Shown: positions 1 through 8,735, counted from the stretch's first letter. The stretch is DNA of 51,802 nucleotides from Cytobacillus depressus (GCF_008923245.1 NZ_WBOS01000024.1:1-51802), one strand, 5' to 3'. A program made the numbers and translations. The notes: generated by a model from the sequence alone, not told the origin.

Positions 1-102
1 AACCTTAGGATTTCTCCACCAGTTGCCTGTCAGTTACTGAGCGTCTTGGCACTTACTCAGGTTGGACTTTCACCAACTAGCAATTAACGGCTTGCTGGGC
101 AC
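1..102 (-). mobile_element. Group II intron 5' fragment (leftward)
   Basis: Read on the minus strand, the intron would start at 102 with GTGCCCAGC and run off the window edge. It contains a GGTGAAAGTCC-like segment typical of domain I in bacterial group II introns. The same sequence occurs inverted at 51697-51802. Identity between the two copies extends only 15 nt upstream of the proposed 5' splice site (103-117), the size expected for the IBS2-IBS1 target. GTGCCC is a slightly non-canonical form of the usual GUGYG start. The reverse transcriptase/maturase gene and domain V lie outside the window, so the class cannot be given. Another multicopy element is possible. Confidence 0.65.
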
Positions 103-117
103 GCCTTCAATAAGAAA
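1..117. repeat. 117-bp terminal inverted copy of 51682-51798
   Basis: Positions 1-117 are identical to the reverse complement of 51682-51798, and the sequences diverge sharply beyond. The repeat comprises the intron fragment plus 15 nt of flanking target. Its position at both window edges suggests a contig cut at a repeated element. Confidence 0.95.
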
Positions 118-144
118 AAGCTATTCTCCTTCTTGAAGAATAGC
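115..144 (-). terminator. Rho-independent terminator
   Basis: GCTATTCT (120-127) pairs with AGAATAGC (137-144) around a 9-nt loop. On the minus strand the stem is followed by a run of T. It would end leftward transcripts such as that of the MFS gene. The intron lies a short distance downstream of this terminator. Confidence 0.6.
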
Positions 145-282
145 CCCCGTTAGTTGGATTTCATCCAAATCTTCATTGGCTTGCATAAAGGATAATTATT
201 TTTCTTACCATTTGTTACTACATTTATTTCCGTTATTTTTATATCCATCCCTAAACACATAGTCTGCACTTTTGACCGAGTT

Positions 283-387
283 TCATCGTCCTGAAGTGGT
301 AGCTAAAACCATAAAAAACCCACCGACTGCAAGGGCAAACATATAATAACCCATAAAGAATAGAACGAAAGAACCTACAAGTGACAT
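283..387 (-). CDS. Possible 34-aa hydrophobic peptide
   Basis: A leftward ATG frame encodes a very hydrophobic peptide beginning MSLVGSFVLFFMGYYMF with one likely membrane segment. No clear ribosome binding site precedes it. Two GATAAT hexamers overlap the start, faintly Fur-like. It may be the remnant of a larger membrane gene. The rest of 145-467 shows nothing else that I can support. Confidence 0.2.
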   Translation of the reverse strand: MSLVGSFVLFFMGYYMFALAVGGFFMVLATTSGR

Positions 388-467
388 TATCATTATTATC
401 AGTAAGTTTTTTAAAGATATATTGACTTTCTAAGCCATTAATTTTTACAATTTTTATAAAGTTACAA

Positions 468-1706
468 TTACACTTTCTCGTTATTGAATTCGTAACGTCT
501 ATATTTGACCATAGTTATAATTCCAAGAATAGGTCCAATCGCTAATATTGCAAAGACCCACTCCCAACCAACGATTCTCTGAATAATAGGGATTAGATTT
601 ATAGAAAAAATAGTAAATAGGAAACCAATACACATCTGAAAAGTTAGGGCTGTACCAACATACTCATCTTCGGCTTTTTCTGAAACTGCTGCAGAAAATT
701 GGGCAGAATCAGATATGACGGACATCCCCCAAATAATGGAGATAATTAGAGTTAACCAAATAAATTGCCCAAATGTAAAACCTATTAATATCGAACAGAT
801 AGCACTGATAATCATAGAGATAATCGTTAAATTGGCTCTCCCGATTTTATCTGAGATTAGTCCACCGACAACACAACCAATCCCTCCTGCAATTCCTATT
901 GAAGTAAAAGAGGATAATGCAATGAACCAATGAGGAATTTCTGGTGAATTGGTTAAAAAACTACTAGTCAAAAATGCGGGAAGCCATGTCCACATCGCAT
1001 ATAATTCCCACATATGGCCGAAGTAACCGTAGTTCGCAAACATTACTGGTTTATTCATCACTACTTTTTTTATTAATTTTAACGAGAATGGCACTCTTTT
1101 CGATTTTACTGGGGCATCTTCTAAAATAAACAAAACAACGATAGCTGATAATAAAGCCAATACTGAACTACAAATGATTACAAATTTCCAGCTTAATGAA
1201 GAAAAGAATACAACAACAAAATGTGGCAATGATGATCCTAATGTTAGTGCTGCAATTAAGATTCCAATCGCCAACCCACGTTTTTTAGGAAACCATTCGG
1301 ATAAAATTTTTACAGCGATTGGGTAGATACCAGCGAGAGTTACTCCAGTTAATATTCTTAGTAAAATTCCGAAAAAACTAGAATCTATCAGAATTAGCAA
1401 AGCATTAAATATTGCACCTAGAAATGCTGAAATTGCCAAAACTTTTCGAGCATTAAAACGGTCAGCAACCCCAAAATATGAACTAAATAATGCTCCTATC
1501 ACAAACCCAATAGGAACAGAAGCAGAAAGCCAAGCTTCCGAATTAGGGCTAAGATTCCAAATTTCAATTAGTTCGGGCGCAATCACTGATGCACTATACC
1601 ATAAGCTCAAAGCACATAATTCTGATAATCCAATCCATAGCAATGCTCTCCAAGAACCTTGAATAATAATACCCCCCAAGTGAATTAGAACAACTGATTC
1701 CAACAT
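468..1706 (-). CDS. MFS transporter
   Basis: A 412-residue polytopic membrane protein with about twelve hydrophobic segments and a major facilitator layout. The loop after the second segment reads GVADRFNARKV, the position of the MFS signature motif. The cytoplasmic WFPKKRGLAIGI segment before the fifth helix resembles transporters of organic anions and nitrate or cyanate-type substrates. The substrate cannot be deduced. The start is uncertain: ATG at 1706 has no good ribosome binding site, and a TTG about 20 codons in is preceded closely by GGAGAG. It is monocistronic, with a terminator-like hairpin at 115-144 far downstream. Confidence 0.8.
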   Translation of the reverse strand: MLESVVLIHLGGIIIQGSWRALLWIGLSELCALSLWYSASVIAPELIEIWNLSPNSEAWLSASVPIGFVIGALFSSYFGVADRFNARKVLAISAFLGAIFNALLILIDSSFFGILLRILTGVTLAGIYPIAVKILSEWFPKKRGLAIGILIAALTLGSSLPHFVVVFFSSLSWKFVIICSSVLALLSAIVVLFILEDAPVKSKRVPFSLKLIKKVVMNKPVMFANYGYFGHMWELYAMWTWLPAFLTSSFLTNSPEIPHWFIALSSFTSIGIAGGIGCVVGGLISDKIGRANLTIISMIISAICSILIGFTFGQFIWLTLIISIIWGMSVISDSAQFSAAVSEKAEDEYVGTALTFQMCIGFLFTIFSINLIPIIQRIVGWEWVFAILAIGPILGIITMVKYRRYEFNNEKV

Positions 1707-1822
1707 CTAATGTAAAGTAGAGAGCAATGTCTTTTAGTGATGTCTTAGCTTTCTTAATAAGATATTTTCATTTCTTTTGTTGCAAAGTATGAGAAAAAAT
1801 AACTACCTGTTATCACGATGGC

Positions 1823-1853
1823 ACTTTAACTAACCTGCCCCTTTAGTTAAAGT
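1823..1853. repeat. Short palindromic repeat, arm ACTTTAACTAA
   Basis: ACTTTAACTAA (1823-1833) is perfectly complementary to TTAGTTAAAGT (1843-1853) around a CCTGCCCCT loop. It is a short member of the dispersed CCC-centred palindrome family. Confidence 0.6.
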
Positions 1854-2081
1854 ATTCAACAAAAAGGGCATCAATCCCTTCTTGGATCACCCCTCCGTTA
1901 GCTTAACAACGAATGTATTACCAACTATGAATTTCAAAGCAGAAATATCCAAAAGTTCTTCTTTTAATCCCATATTATTCATCTTCTCCTTCTTCATCTA
2001 ACTTGCAGCATTACTTTAAGTAGAAAAATTCACAAACTCTTCTAATATATAACATATATTTCCAATCCTCTTTAAAGCTTT

Positions 2082-2152
2082 ATTCCATTAAATGGCCCTT
2101 TTCATAAAGAAAGACGCTTTCCATATTTCAGAAAAGCGCCCTTTAATGGAAT
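2082..2152. repeat. Long-form dispersed palindromic repeat
   Basis: The 11-nt arms ATTCCATTAAA and TTTAATGGAAT pair perfectly. Inside lies GGCCCTTTTCAT, then a second hairpin from CGCTTTC and GAAAAGCG. This is one of the best-preserved copies of the two-stem element also seen near 11346, 20004, 22226, 23201 and 30360. Confidence 0.8.
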
Positions 2153-2356
2153 CACAAAAAATGAAGATTGATGTAAATACGCTTCTTGAACTAAAGCCCT
2201 CGTTACTTTAAGTACAATATTTCACAATCTTTCCTGTGTATTAGGAATAAAGGCGACATTCATATTGGAAAACTATAAAAAATTTTGAAAAGACATAAGG
2301 AAGACCAAGCAAGGCGAGATTTATATACTCTATATAAATATAAAATAGAAAGAAGC

Positions 2357-2392
2357 ATCCAAGTTGGTTCATTTGGATGCCTTTTGTCTACA
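2357..2392 (+). terminator. Terminator-like hairpin
   Basis: GCATCCAA and TTGGATGC form an 8-bp stem followed by a short T-rich tail on the plus strand. No intact plus-strand gene lies upstream, so it may be a relic of a lost gene. Confidence 0.4.
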
Positions 2393-2432
2393 ACCTATGA
2401 CGAACACCCATATGATGTTCGCCCGAGAATAA

Positions 2433-2879
2433 TTATTTTTCAGTTGCTGTCATTCCCATTGCAATAGAAATTCTATTCCAACTGTTAATTTGATTAACTA
2501 TTAGAACAAAGTCAACATACTGTTTTTCGTCATAGTATTCACGCACTCTTTGATAAAGCTCATCTGGAACACGTTTTGTCGGTATTAATGTCACATGCTC
2601 TGTCAACTCTAAAGCTACTTTTTCTGCTTCTGTATAGAATTCACACTCTTGCCAAGCACTAATACAATATATTCTTTGTTCAGTTTCACCCATTTTTCGA
2701 GCATCTGCTGTATGCATATTCAAACAATGTGCACAGCCGTTTATTTGAGAAGCCCGAATATTTATAAGATCACGAAGTTTACGGTCTATACCTGTAGTTT
2801 TCGTGTACTTCACCATTTCCATCATTATTTTATGTACTTCTGGTGGTGCTACCTTGTAAATATCAATTCGTTGTTCCAA
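2433..2879 (-). CDS. Carboxymuconolactone decarboxylase family (AhpD-like) protein
   Basis: A 148-residue protein with the AhpD-like helical fold signature. Residues around 50-65 read INGCAHCLNMHTADARKMG, holding the CxxC pair and downstream His of the peroxidase/disulfide reductase family. Such proteins reduce peroxides or serve as thiol-disulfide partners in the cytoplasm; many are uncharacterised paralogues. The start is TTG at 2879, chosen because AGGAGGT sits 7-8 nt upstream. The gene stands alone, flanked by repeats. Its physiological substrate is unknown. Confidence 0.88.
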   Translation of the reverse strand: MEQRIDIYKVAPPEVHKIMMEMVKYTKTTGIDRKLRDLINIRASQINGCAHCLNMHTADARKMGETEQRIYCISAWQECEFYTEAEKVALELTEHVTLIPTKRVPDELYQRVREYYDEKQYVDFVLIVNQINSWNRISIAMGMTATEK

Positions 2880-2975
2880 ATTAATTACCTCCTAAATATT
2901 TAATATCTTATTAAACTACCTAAAAAAATATTATCTAATCTGATTAATATCTCCTTCAAACTTATTCAACAAATC

Positions 2976-3069
2976 TGTTCTGTTACTTTAAGTACACAAT
3001 TTCACAATCTCGCTTAAACTTTAACCTAGATATCTAGGTGTTGTTCAACAATATGGACCGATTGTTGAA
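2976..3069. repeat. Composite repeat: TTACTTTAAGTACA element, 16-bp palindrome, short hairpin
   Basis: It starts with GTTACTTTAAGTACA, then TTCACAATCTC, then the perfect palindrome ACCTAGATATCTAGGT (3024-3039), then TTCAACAAT / ATTGTTGAA arms (3044-3069). The same arrangement recurs at about 21447-21528, so the composite is a mobile or duplicated module rather than chance. Confidence 0.75.
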
Positions 3070-3315
3070 TAAAAATAAATGACCATTCTTATTTGCTAGC
3101 TCAATTAAATAATATTTGAACTGTATAATGCTTTGTTCATTCTTGAATGCCCGTTGATATACCTCCGGTAACTCTTGATAAATTTGTTCGATCGTGATAT
3201 TCATCAGTTGATGTTCTTGTAGCATAATTAGTGTTTCTAAGACTTCTTCCAAAATAGTCTGGGTAATTCGTAGTTCCTCTTTGTATCTGGCTTCTTCTCG
3301 CGTAAGTACTTAATC
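3034..3315 (-). pseudogene. Hypothetical protein, apparently broken near its start
   Basis: An open frame read leftwards from about 3306 encodes a charged segment (LTREEARYKEELRITQTILE) continuing into a 72-codon ORF whose first usable start is TTG at 3252. Directly upstream in the same frame lies ATG GAT TAA, as if codon 3 had mutated to a stop. The last residues are encoded by the short palindromic repeat at 3044-3069, so the natural 3' end was probably replaced. I do not recognise the family. No ribosome binding site supports TTG at 3252. Confidence 0.35.
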
Positions 3316-3646
3316 CATTGCTGCAAATAACATTGTAAATATTGAAAATAAATCTATTAATAGATGCAATTTATGTGGAAATATAATCCATGATAAAAAA
3401 GATAAGTCATATTGCAACAAAGAAGATAACCTAGATTGTTATAGGTAACGGAGGAAATTTGATAAAAGAATAGAAAGAAAAAATAAAAGGGGGTAATTCC
3501 CCTTTTTCAAATATTATTATGGTTTGTAAGTTTAGAACATATTTTGGAATCTCCCCTTCCTTGCCCGGACTATAAACTCATGCAGTTTTGAAGATTGCTA
3601 GCATCTGTTTTTCTAGTACATGTGTGTGTCCTAAAGTATTGATAAA

Positions 3647-3793
3647 TTAAGGTTTCTTGCTTTCTGTTGTTTCCATGTAATTTCTAATTTTAATAATTTT
3701 GGCACCAAGCATGGCACCAAAAACCAAATTTAATAGAACAAGGGGAATAATTTCAAAGATGTGACTAATAAAAAAAGCATATGGAAAGCTAGG
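3647..3793 (-). pseudogene. Remnant of a small membrane protein
   Basis: A frame without a start codon encodes a hydrophobic stretch (HIFEIIPLVLLNLVFGAML) followed by a basic tail ending KKP and a stop at 3647. It appears to be the 3' end of a gene whose beginning is lost. The family is not recognised. Confidence 0.3.
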
Positions 3794-3932
3794 TCACATT
3801 CTTAAATGTCATGTTCAATACGATCATTCGGAATGTTCCCTAAGCTTAGCCGATGGTTAAGAAGGTCTAAATCTCTAGTACTAAAGACTTTTTTGTCTTC
3901 TTTCAAAATAACAAAATATGCCTTTTGTCCAA

Positions 3933-3961
3933 TTACAAAATTTTACAAATAAAACTATAAT
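3933..3961 (+). promoter_or_regulatory. Probable sigma-A promoter of the subtilase gene
   Basis: TTACAA at 3933-3938 and TATAAT at 3956-3961 are separated by 17 bp, about 38 nt upstream of the subtilase ATG. This is the only good promoter match in the leader. Confidence 0.5.
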
Positions 3962-3998
3962 TATTCTATAACAGAATTAAAAATTAAAGGAGGATATT

Positions 3999-5342
3999 AT
4001 GAAAAGGTTCCTATTGCTTGTTACCGTATTACTTGTTGCCTTGGGCACCGTTCAGTTCCCGGCAACAGCGCAGGAAACTTCAAAGAAGAATTATATCGTG
4101 GTGCTTAAATCGACTCAAACAGACAGTGCTTCAATACATACACTAAAGGAATTAGGCGCGGAAATCATTTTCGAGGCCCCTCAAATTGGAGTTGTCAATA
4201 TCAGCTCGGATGACCCTTCTATTTTGCAGAAGCTTGAAGGAAACTCCAAGGTCCTTGCTGTAACAGAAGATGTGGACATCCGTACTTCTGATGGAGAAGC
4301 CGAGGCCTTGAACCTTCAGGAAGCTGAAAACGCAGTAAGTGCTCAGCCAGATTTATACGAACAATATCAATGGGATATTAAACGGGTGACTAGAAACGGT
4401 GAATCCTGGAACATCAATCCGGGAAATAAAGAGACACTTGTGGCCGTTATTGACACAGGAGTCGATTTTAGCCATCCGGATCTAAAAGATAATCTTGTGT
4501 TCGGTAAAGCATTTTTCCCAGGTGCGTTACCAGGCGATGAATTGAAGGATTCCGGCTCACACGGGACCCACGTTGCTGGAACGATTGCAGCAAATGGGAG
4601 AGTAAAGGGGGTAGGAACGGAACTCGCCATTGCTTCCTACCGTGTAGCAAACAACCAGGGCAGGATGAACTGGACCGGCATATTATCAGCAATCACCACG
4701 GCTGCTGACGATGGTTCAGTATCCGCGAACTTAAGCCTCGGTACGTATAGCATTATGAATAACAAACAGGATCGTGCACTCCACTTGTCCTCTCAAAGGG
4801 CCGTCCAGTATGCCCTTAAAAAAGGGATGCTGATTGTCGGCGCCAATGGCAACGACGGAATGGACCTTGGTAAACGGATGAAAACAGAAAAAGGAACCGG
4901 CAAGGTATACGATGGCCCGCTATTCGACACATTCACGAGTATTCCAGGCGTTGTCAGTGTATCGTCAACCACAAACCGTGACACTTTGGCATACTACTCA
5001 AATTATGGGTCATCGAATGTTCATATTGCTTCTCCAGGCGGAGACTACGGCCCTAACTGGCCAAATCCGGAGAATGATACATCCAAGCGTGATCTCGAAG
5101 CGAGGACACTTTCCACAATTCCGGTTTCACAAGGCTCATACGGCTGGAAAATCGGAACTAGTATGGCTGCACCTAAGGTCACAGCTGCTGCCGCTCTAGT
5201 GAAAGCGCAATTCCCTCAATTAACTGCACAACAGATTGCCACCCGTCTTCAGCAGACTGCAGAAGATTTAGGAAAACCAGGCCATGATGAATATTTTGGC
5301 CATGGGTTGGTCAATGTGTATAACGCATTGCAAAAAAAATAA
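3999..5342 (+). CDS. Secreted subtilisin-like serine protease (S8 family)
   Basis: A 447-residue extracellular protease precursor. A signal peptide covers about residues 1-24 (cleavage near ATAQ). An I9-type inhibitor propeptide follows to about 100, then the catalytic domain. Catalytic residues are Asp152 (VAVIDTGVDFSHPDL), His188 (HGTHVAGTIAA) and Ser388 (GTSMAAPKVTAA); the oxyanion Asn is probably Asn285 in GANGNDG. The ATG at 3999 follows AAAGGAGG. By eye the gene is clearly GC-richer than its neighbours, suggesting a different origin from its AT-rich surroundings. It is a single gene closed by a terminator and may be bacillopeptidase- or LasP-like. The preserved catalytic residues indicate activity. 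Confidence 0.93.
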   Translation: MKRFLLLVTVLLVALGTVQFPATAQETSKKNYIVVLKSTQTDSASIHTLKELGAEIIFEAPQIGVVNISSDDPSILQKLEGNSKVLAVTEDVDIRTSDGEAEALNLQEAENAVSAQPDLYEQYQWDIKRVTRNGESWNINPGNKETLVAVIDTGVDFSHPDLKDNLVFGKAFFPGALPGDELKDSGSHGTHVAGTIAANGRVKGVGTELAIASYRVANNQGRMNWTGILSAITTAADDGSVSANLSLGTYSIMNNKQDRALHLSSQRAVQYALKKGMLIVGANGNDGMDLGKRMKTEKGTGKVYDGPLFDTFTSIPGVVSVSSTTNRDTLAYYSNYGSSNVHIASPGGDYGPNWPNPENDTSKRDLEARTLSTIPVSQGSYGWKIGTSMAAPKVTAAAALVKAQFPQLTAQQIATRLQQTAEDLGKPGHDEYFGHGLVNVYNALQKK

Positions 5343-5352
5343 AGGGTGTAAG

Positions 5353-5380
5353 GGCGTGTGTTTCGGCATACGTCTTTTTC
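5353..5380 (+). terminator. Terminator of the subtilase gene
   Basis: GGCGTGTG (5353-5360) pairs with CATACGTC (5367-5374), including two G-U pairs, and is followed by five T. Confidence 0.75.
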
Positions 5381-5389
5381 CTGTTTTAA

Positions 5390-5572
5390 GTGTCCGCCTT
5401 TAAGAAGAGGGATTCATTTTTAGTAGCCATTTTCTTAATCTTGATAGGTTCGCTTCTTAGTGCAGGAGTTTTCTCCCTTCTGGCAGCGATTTCCCTTCAA
5501 GACCTCCTTTATTTATTTGCCAGCATTTTTTATGTTTTAGCTGTTACTGCCTTCAATATAATATTTGGTTGA
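5390..5572 (+). CDS. Possible small membrane protein
   Basis: A 60-codon frame starting at GTG 5390 encodes two hydrophobic segments separated by SLQD, with a charged KKRD head. It begins only 10 nt after the subtilase terminator and has no visible ribosome binding site, so it may be a 5'-truncated remnant. The family is not recognised. Confidence 0.35.
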   Translation: MSAFKKRDSFLVAIFLILIGSLLSAGVFSLLAAISLQDLLYLFASIFYVLAVTAFNIIFG

Positions 5573-5637
5573 ATTCTTTATCCTATTGCAAAGAAAATAA
5601 GGATAAAGTTTCAATCTACTTAATTTGTTTCCGTTAT

Positions 5638-5677
5638 GCGAAAAATCCTTGTTTACCATTGACAAGGATTTTTTATT
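5638..5677. terminator. Strong bidirectional terminator
   Basis: AAAAATCCTTGT and ACAAGGATTTTTT form a 12-bp stem with A- and T-runs on either side. It can end the rightward ORF at 5390 and the leftward 21-codon ORF at 5673. Confidence 0.8.
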
Positions 5678-5738
5678 GGTTGCTCAATTCTTCAACGGTA
5701 TTTTCTATCTCTTCTTTAACAAAATGACGATCACTCAT
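5673..5738 (-). CDS. Putative 21-aa peptide
   Basis: A leftward ATG frame encoding MSDRHFVKEEIENTVEELSN plus a final Gln. GGGGGAAAT is placed just upstream of the ATG, and the stop runs directly into the terminator at 5638-5677. This compact RBS-ORF-terminator layout is what makes the tiny frame credible. The peptide is acidic and helical; its function is unknown. Confidence 0.4.
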   Translation of the reverse strand: MSDRHFVKEEIENTVEELSNQ

Positions 5739-5816
5739 AATATTTCCCCCATTATGAAAACTTCCTCCCATGTTCCTAATATTTTAATATTCATTTATTT
5801 TGGGGAAAAGAATTGA

Positions 5817-6195
5817 TAACACCTGCTCCCTTTTCCTAAAAAGATCCATTATCTTTCTCTATTTTGCCTGTCCATTATAAAAAGTGGACAAGTCTAATGA
5901 GGGGTAAATTTACCCCTATTCAATCTTTTATCCCTCTCAGAGCCTTTCTTTTAGGTTCTAGGTTGCTTTACGTCATAAAGTGAACACACAGACTCAACAA
6001 TAAAATCACCCGCTTAACTGATGTAATCTGGAGCGGGTATTTATTTTACTGATAAATTTTGCATTTATTTCTGTTTCTTAATTATCTAGTTTTTTAAGTC
6101 TTTTTTTAAATTATCTATTGTATTAAGACTTAGTTAAATAAGAACAAGATCATTGAGATAATCCGTTTTATCATTTTTACTTTTTTCTGTTGAAT
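5817..6195. other. Non-coding stretch with hairpins
   Basis: No supported gene. Inverted repeats occur near 5870 (TGTCC / GGACA), 5898-5915 (AGGGGTAAATTTACCCCT, a perfect palindrome) and 6008-6044 (ACCCGCT / AGCGGGT then TATTTATTTT, a likely plus-strand terminator). Confidence 0.5.
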
Positions 6196-6198
6196 AAG

Positions 6199-6256
6199 AA
6201 AAAAACACCACTAATAAAACGATACAGGTACGGACCCCATCGTACATTAGTGGTGC
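6199..6256 (-). terminator. Terminator of the efeUOB operon
   Basis: On the minus strand CACCACTAAT pairs with ATTAGTGGTG around a long imperfectly paired middle (6206-6255), followed by a T-run. It lies 40 nt after the efeB stop. Confidence 0.75.
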
Positions 6257-6296
6257 TTCCGCATATTTAGAGTTGCTTTAATATCTGAATTCATTA

Positions 6297-7544
6297 TTAA
6301 CTTTCTAAAAGATTCTTAGCAAGATACTCCCCTTGATTTATCCCACCAGGGATTGCAAACATGGCACTACCGATATGCTTTGTATATTCGTTTAACAAAT
6401 CTACTTGTGAAAGCTTTTTTAACATTGGAATAAGCTGCACTTCTGGATTTTTTTGAAAACTAATAAATGCTAATCCTGCACTCATATGTCCTGTTGTTTG
6501 ATCGATGCCATCTGTATAAGAATAGGCGCGTCTAAATATTTGTTGACCTGACTCTTTAGCAAGTCGAACGTGTGAGTTAGCTGGTAATTGACTCAAATCA
6601 ACTGAATCATGTTCATTTACTCTTCCATATGCAGCACCGCTCATTTTTTTCCTTCCGAATGTGTCTTCCTGACTCTTTAAAGAAGTGCGGTCCCAAATCT
6701 CTAGTGTCATTAGAATTTTTCTGAAAGCCATATACGTACCGTTCTTCATCCATCCTGGTTCATCTTGGTCGGCCCATACAATTTCATTTAAAGATTTTTT
6801 ATCATTATTATCAGGGTTTGCTGTACCATCTTTAAAACCGAATAAATTTCTTGGTGTTTTCCCATCTGCCTTATTCAAAAATCCTGATTGCATCCAAGCT
6901 ATTTCCGCTACCCCATTAGAAGCCTTCATTAAATTGCGAATGGCATGAAAAGCAACTTGCTGATTATCAGCACACACTTGAATACAGATGTCCCCTTCCA
7001 CAAATGGTTCTTGAATAGCATCACGAGGCATCAAAGGGATATCTTTTAAGTATTTTGGTTTTTGATTAGCAATCCCAAAACGATCAACCCCATTTTTCAT
7101 AAAGAAAGTAGGGCCTAATCCAAATGTAATCGTTAGATTAGAGGACGTTAAATCTTCTGATTCTCCTGTATCGGCTGGTGGAAGAAAATCATTTGAAGAA
7201 CTAGCTGTTTTAACGCTCCCTTTGCTTAATGCTTCACTAAGATTAGTCCATTCTTTAAAAAGCTTGATAATTTCCTGTTTATGATCTGTTATTAAATGAA
7301 GAGCAGCAATATACATATAATCCTGCTGTGGTGTATCAATTCCAGCTTGGTGCTCTCCATAAAAAGGTATGACATCATTATTTATTTTTTTATTTTCTTT
7401 ACTAGACGGTTGAGCCAAAACATCTGACATTGCTGTAACAGCACCGAAACCACCTGCGCCTAATGCCACTCCTACACCAGCAATAGCAGACATTTTAAGA
7501 AGATCACGTCTTGAATATTTGTTAGAGGTTTTCTCAGAAGACAT
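6297..7544 (-). CDS. efeB: EfeB, Tat-exported Dyp-type haem peroxidase
   Basis: A 415-residue deferrochelatase/peroxidase of the EfeUOB iron importer. It acts outside the membrane, where the family oxidises ferrous iron or takes iron from haem for delivery to EfeU. A twin-arginine signal (SRRDLLKMS, residues 11-19, then a hydrophobic Gly/Ala stretch) shows folded export with haem. The Dyp signature GFKDG is at 236-240 with catalytic Asp239; His325 in NSHVRLA fits the proximal haem ligand. Length is normal for the family. It begins 16 nt after the efeO stop and is the last gene of the operon, so Fur control from the efeU promoter is expected. Confidence 0.95.
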   Translation of the reverse strand: MSSEKTSNKYSRRDLLKMSAIAGVGVALGAGGFGAVTAMSDVLAQPSSKENKKINNDVIPFYGEHQAGIDTPQQDYMYIAALHLITDHKQEIIKLFKEWTNLSEALSKGSVKTASSSNDFLPPADTGESEDLTSSNLTITFGLGPTFFMKNGVDRFGIANQKPKYLKDIPLMPRDAIQEPFVEGDICIQVCADNQQVAFHAIRNLMKASNGVAEIAWMQSGFLNKADGKTPRNLFGFKDGTANPDNNDKKSLNEIVWADQDEPGWMKNGTYMAFRKILMTLEIWDRTSLKSQEDTFGRKKMSGAAYGRVNEHDSVDLSQLPANSHVRLAKESGQQIFRRAYSYTDGIDQTTGHMSAGLAFISFQKNPEVQLIPMLKKLSQVDLLNEYTKHIGSAMFAIPGGINQGEYLAKNLLES

Positions 7545-7559
7545 TATTCCTACTCCTCT

Positions 7560-8735
7560 CTACTGTAAAATTTTTGCTGTTTGTGCCATTAATTCAGATA
7601 GTACTCCTAATTTTTGGCTTATTTCGCGAATTTGTTCTTTTGTTAATTCGGTATATAACACATACTGTCCGTTCTTTTTATAAGAATTTAATATTGTTGT
7701 CATTTGATTAAAATGAAGATCTAATTTTGAAGCAAGTTCTTTATCATTTTCAATTAGGGCAGGGAGTATTGCATTGTATATTTCGAATGACCCTTCAACG
7801 TTTGCTCCTAAATCCATTAAATCGACATGTGAATACCGTTCTTCTTCACCAGTGATTTTTGAAATAGATGCTTCATTTATTAATGAAATAGAACCTGCAA
7901 CGACCTCAGTAGGTCTAAGTTTTAAATTTTTTACTTCTTCTTGTAGTTGTAATACATCTTTATATAATTGGTCGGCAACACTTGCCATACTATCAAGTGG
8001 TTCATTTTCCCATAAAGCCTTTTCTATGCGATGGAAACCACCCCATTCTGAAGGGTCTACATCACCTTCACGAGCGTCAATTTTTGGATCAAGTTCTCCA
8101 AAGCTTTCAGCAATCGGTTCAATCCGTTCATAATGAGTACGGGCTTCAACATAAAGTTCTTTTGCTTTTTGTACATCCTTGGCTTTTACTGCATTAGTGA
8201 AATCCTGAGTGCTACTTACTAATTTACTAGTTTCATCAAGTACATATAGCTTATATTGCTCAACAGCTTTATCTAAAGCAGCCGTACTTTTTTCTTCGGT
8301 TTCTTTTGCATTTTCTAATTTTGTTAAAGCTTCATCTAGTGAAACCGCTAATTCCTTTATTTTTGCAAGGTCCGGTTTATCAGTAGAAGCCTCGGAATAT
8401 AAAGGTATCATATATTTTTCAATCTCTGTATATAACAAAGGAAATGTTTCTCGAATATTACTTTCACCAGAAAGCCATTGATAATTTAATTGCTCGCTTG
8501 TTTTTTTAACTTTATCACTATTTTTATTAGATACCGCTTCATTAAAGGATTTTAATGAACTTTTCAATTCAGCAGCGATTGTTTTTATTTCATTATTCCC
8601 TTCTTCTTGAGTGACAGCTGATGATTTATCTGTTGTAGTCGTTTTATCCGTATTTGAACTGCATCCTGCAAGGGACGGGATGAGAAGAGAAGATGATAAT
8701 AATGCAACCATTAAACGTTTATTATTTAACTTCAT
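7560..8735 (-). CDS. efeO: EfeO, iron-binding lipoprotein (imelysin/M75-like)
   Basis: A 391-residue surface lipoprotein, the extracellular iron-binding partner of EfeU. The start is ATG 8735, backed by GGAGG 8 nt upstream, giving MKLNNKRLMV, a hydrophobic core and the lipobox LAGC with Cys25. The C-terminal half carries the imelysin signature GGFHRIEKALW (HxxE metal-site motif). A longer frame starting at 8780 would bury the signal peptide and is rejected. The first codons overlap the 3' end of efeU by 14 nt, implying coupled translation. No cupredoxin domain is evident, as is usual for the Bacillus form. Confidence 0.93.
   Translation of the reverse strand: MKLNNKRLMVALLSSSLLIPSLAGCSSNTDKTTTTDKSSAVTQEEGNNEIKTIAAELKSSLKSFNEAVSNKNSDKVKKTSEQLNYQWLSGESNIRETFPLLYTEIEKYMIPLYSEASTDKPDLAKIKELAVSLDEALTKLENAKETEEKSTAALDKAVEQYKLYVLDETSKLVSSTQDFTNAVKAKDVQKAKELYVEARTHYERIEPIAESFGELDPKIDAREGDVDPSEWGGFHRIEKALWENEPLDSMASVADQLYKDVLQLQEEVKNLKLRPTEVVAGSISLINEASISKITGEEERYSHVDLMDLGANVEGSFEIYNAILPALIENDKELASKLDLHFNQMTTILNSYKKNGQYVLYTELTKEQIREISQKLGVLSELMAQTAKILQ

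Larger units (their letters stand above)
1707..2432. other. Gene-free stretch with repeats and hairpins
   Basis: No supported gene. It holds palindromic repeat copies at 1823-1853 and 2082-2152, a TTACTTTAAGTA-type element near 2010 and again near 2206, and a terminator-like hairpin at 2357-2390 (GCATCCAA / TTGGATGC followed by CTTTTGT on the plus strand). A 60-codon plus-strand frame here runs over these hairpins and looks accidental. Confidence 0.6.

Noticed and set aside
2285..2467. Rightward 60-codon frame
   Set aside because: Runs over a terminator hairpin and into the end of the AhpD-like gene on the other strand; no protein-like pattern.
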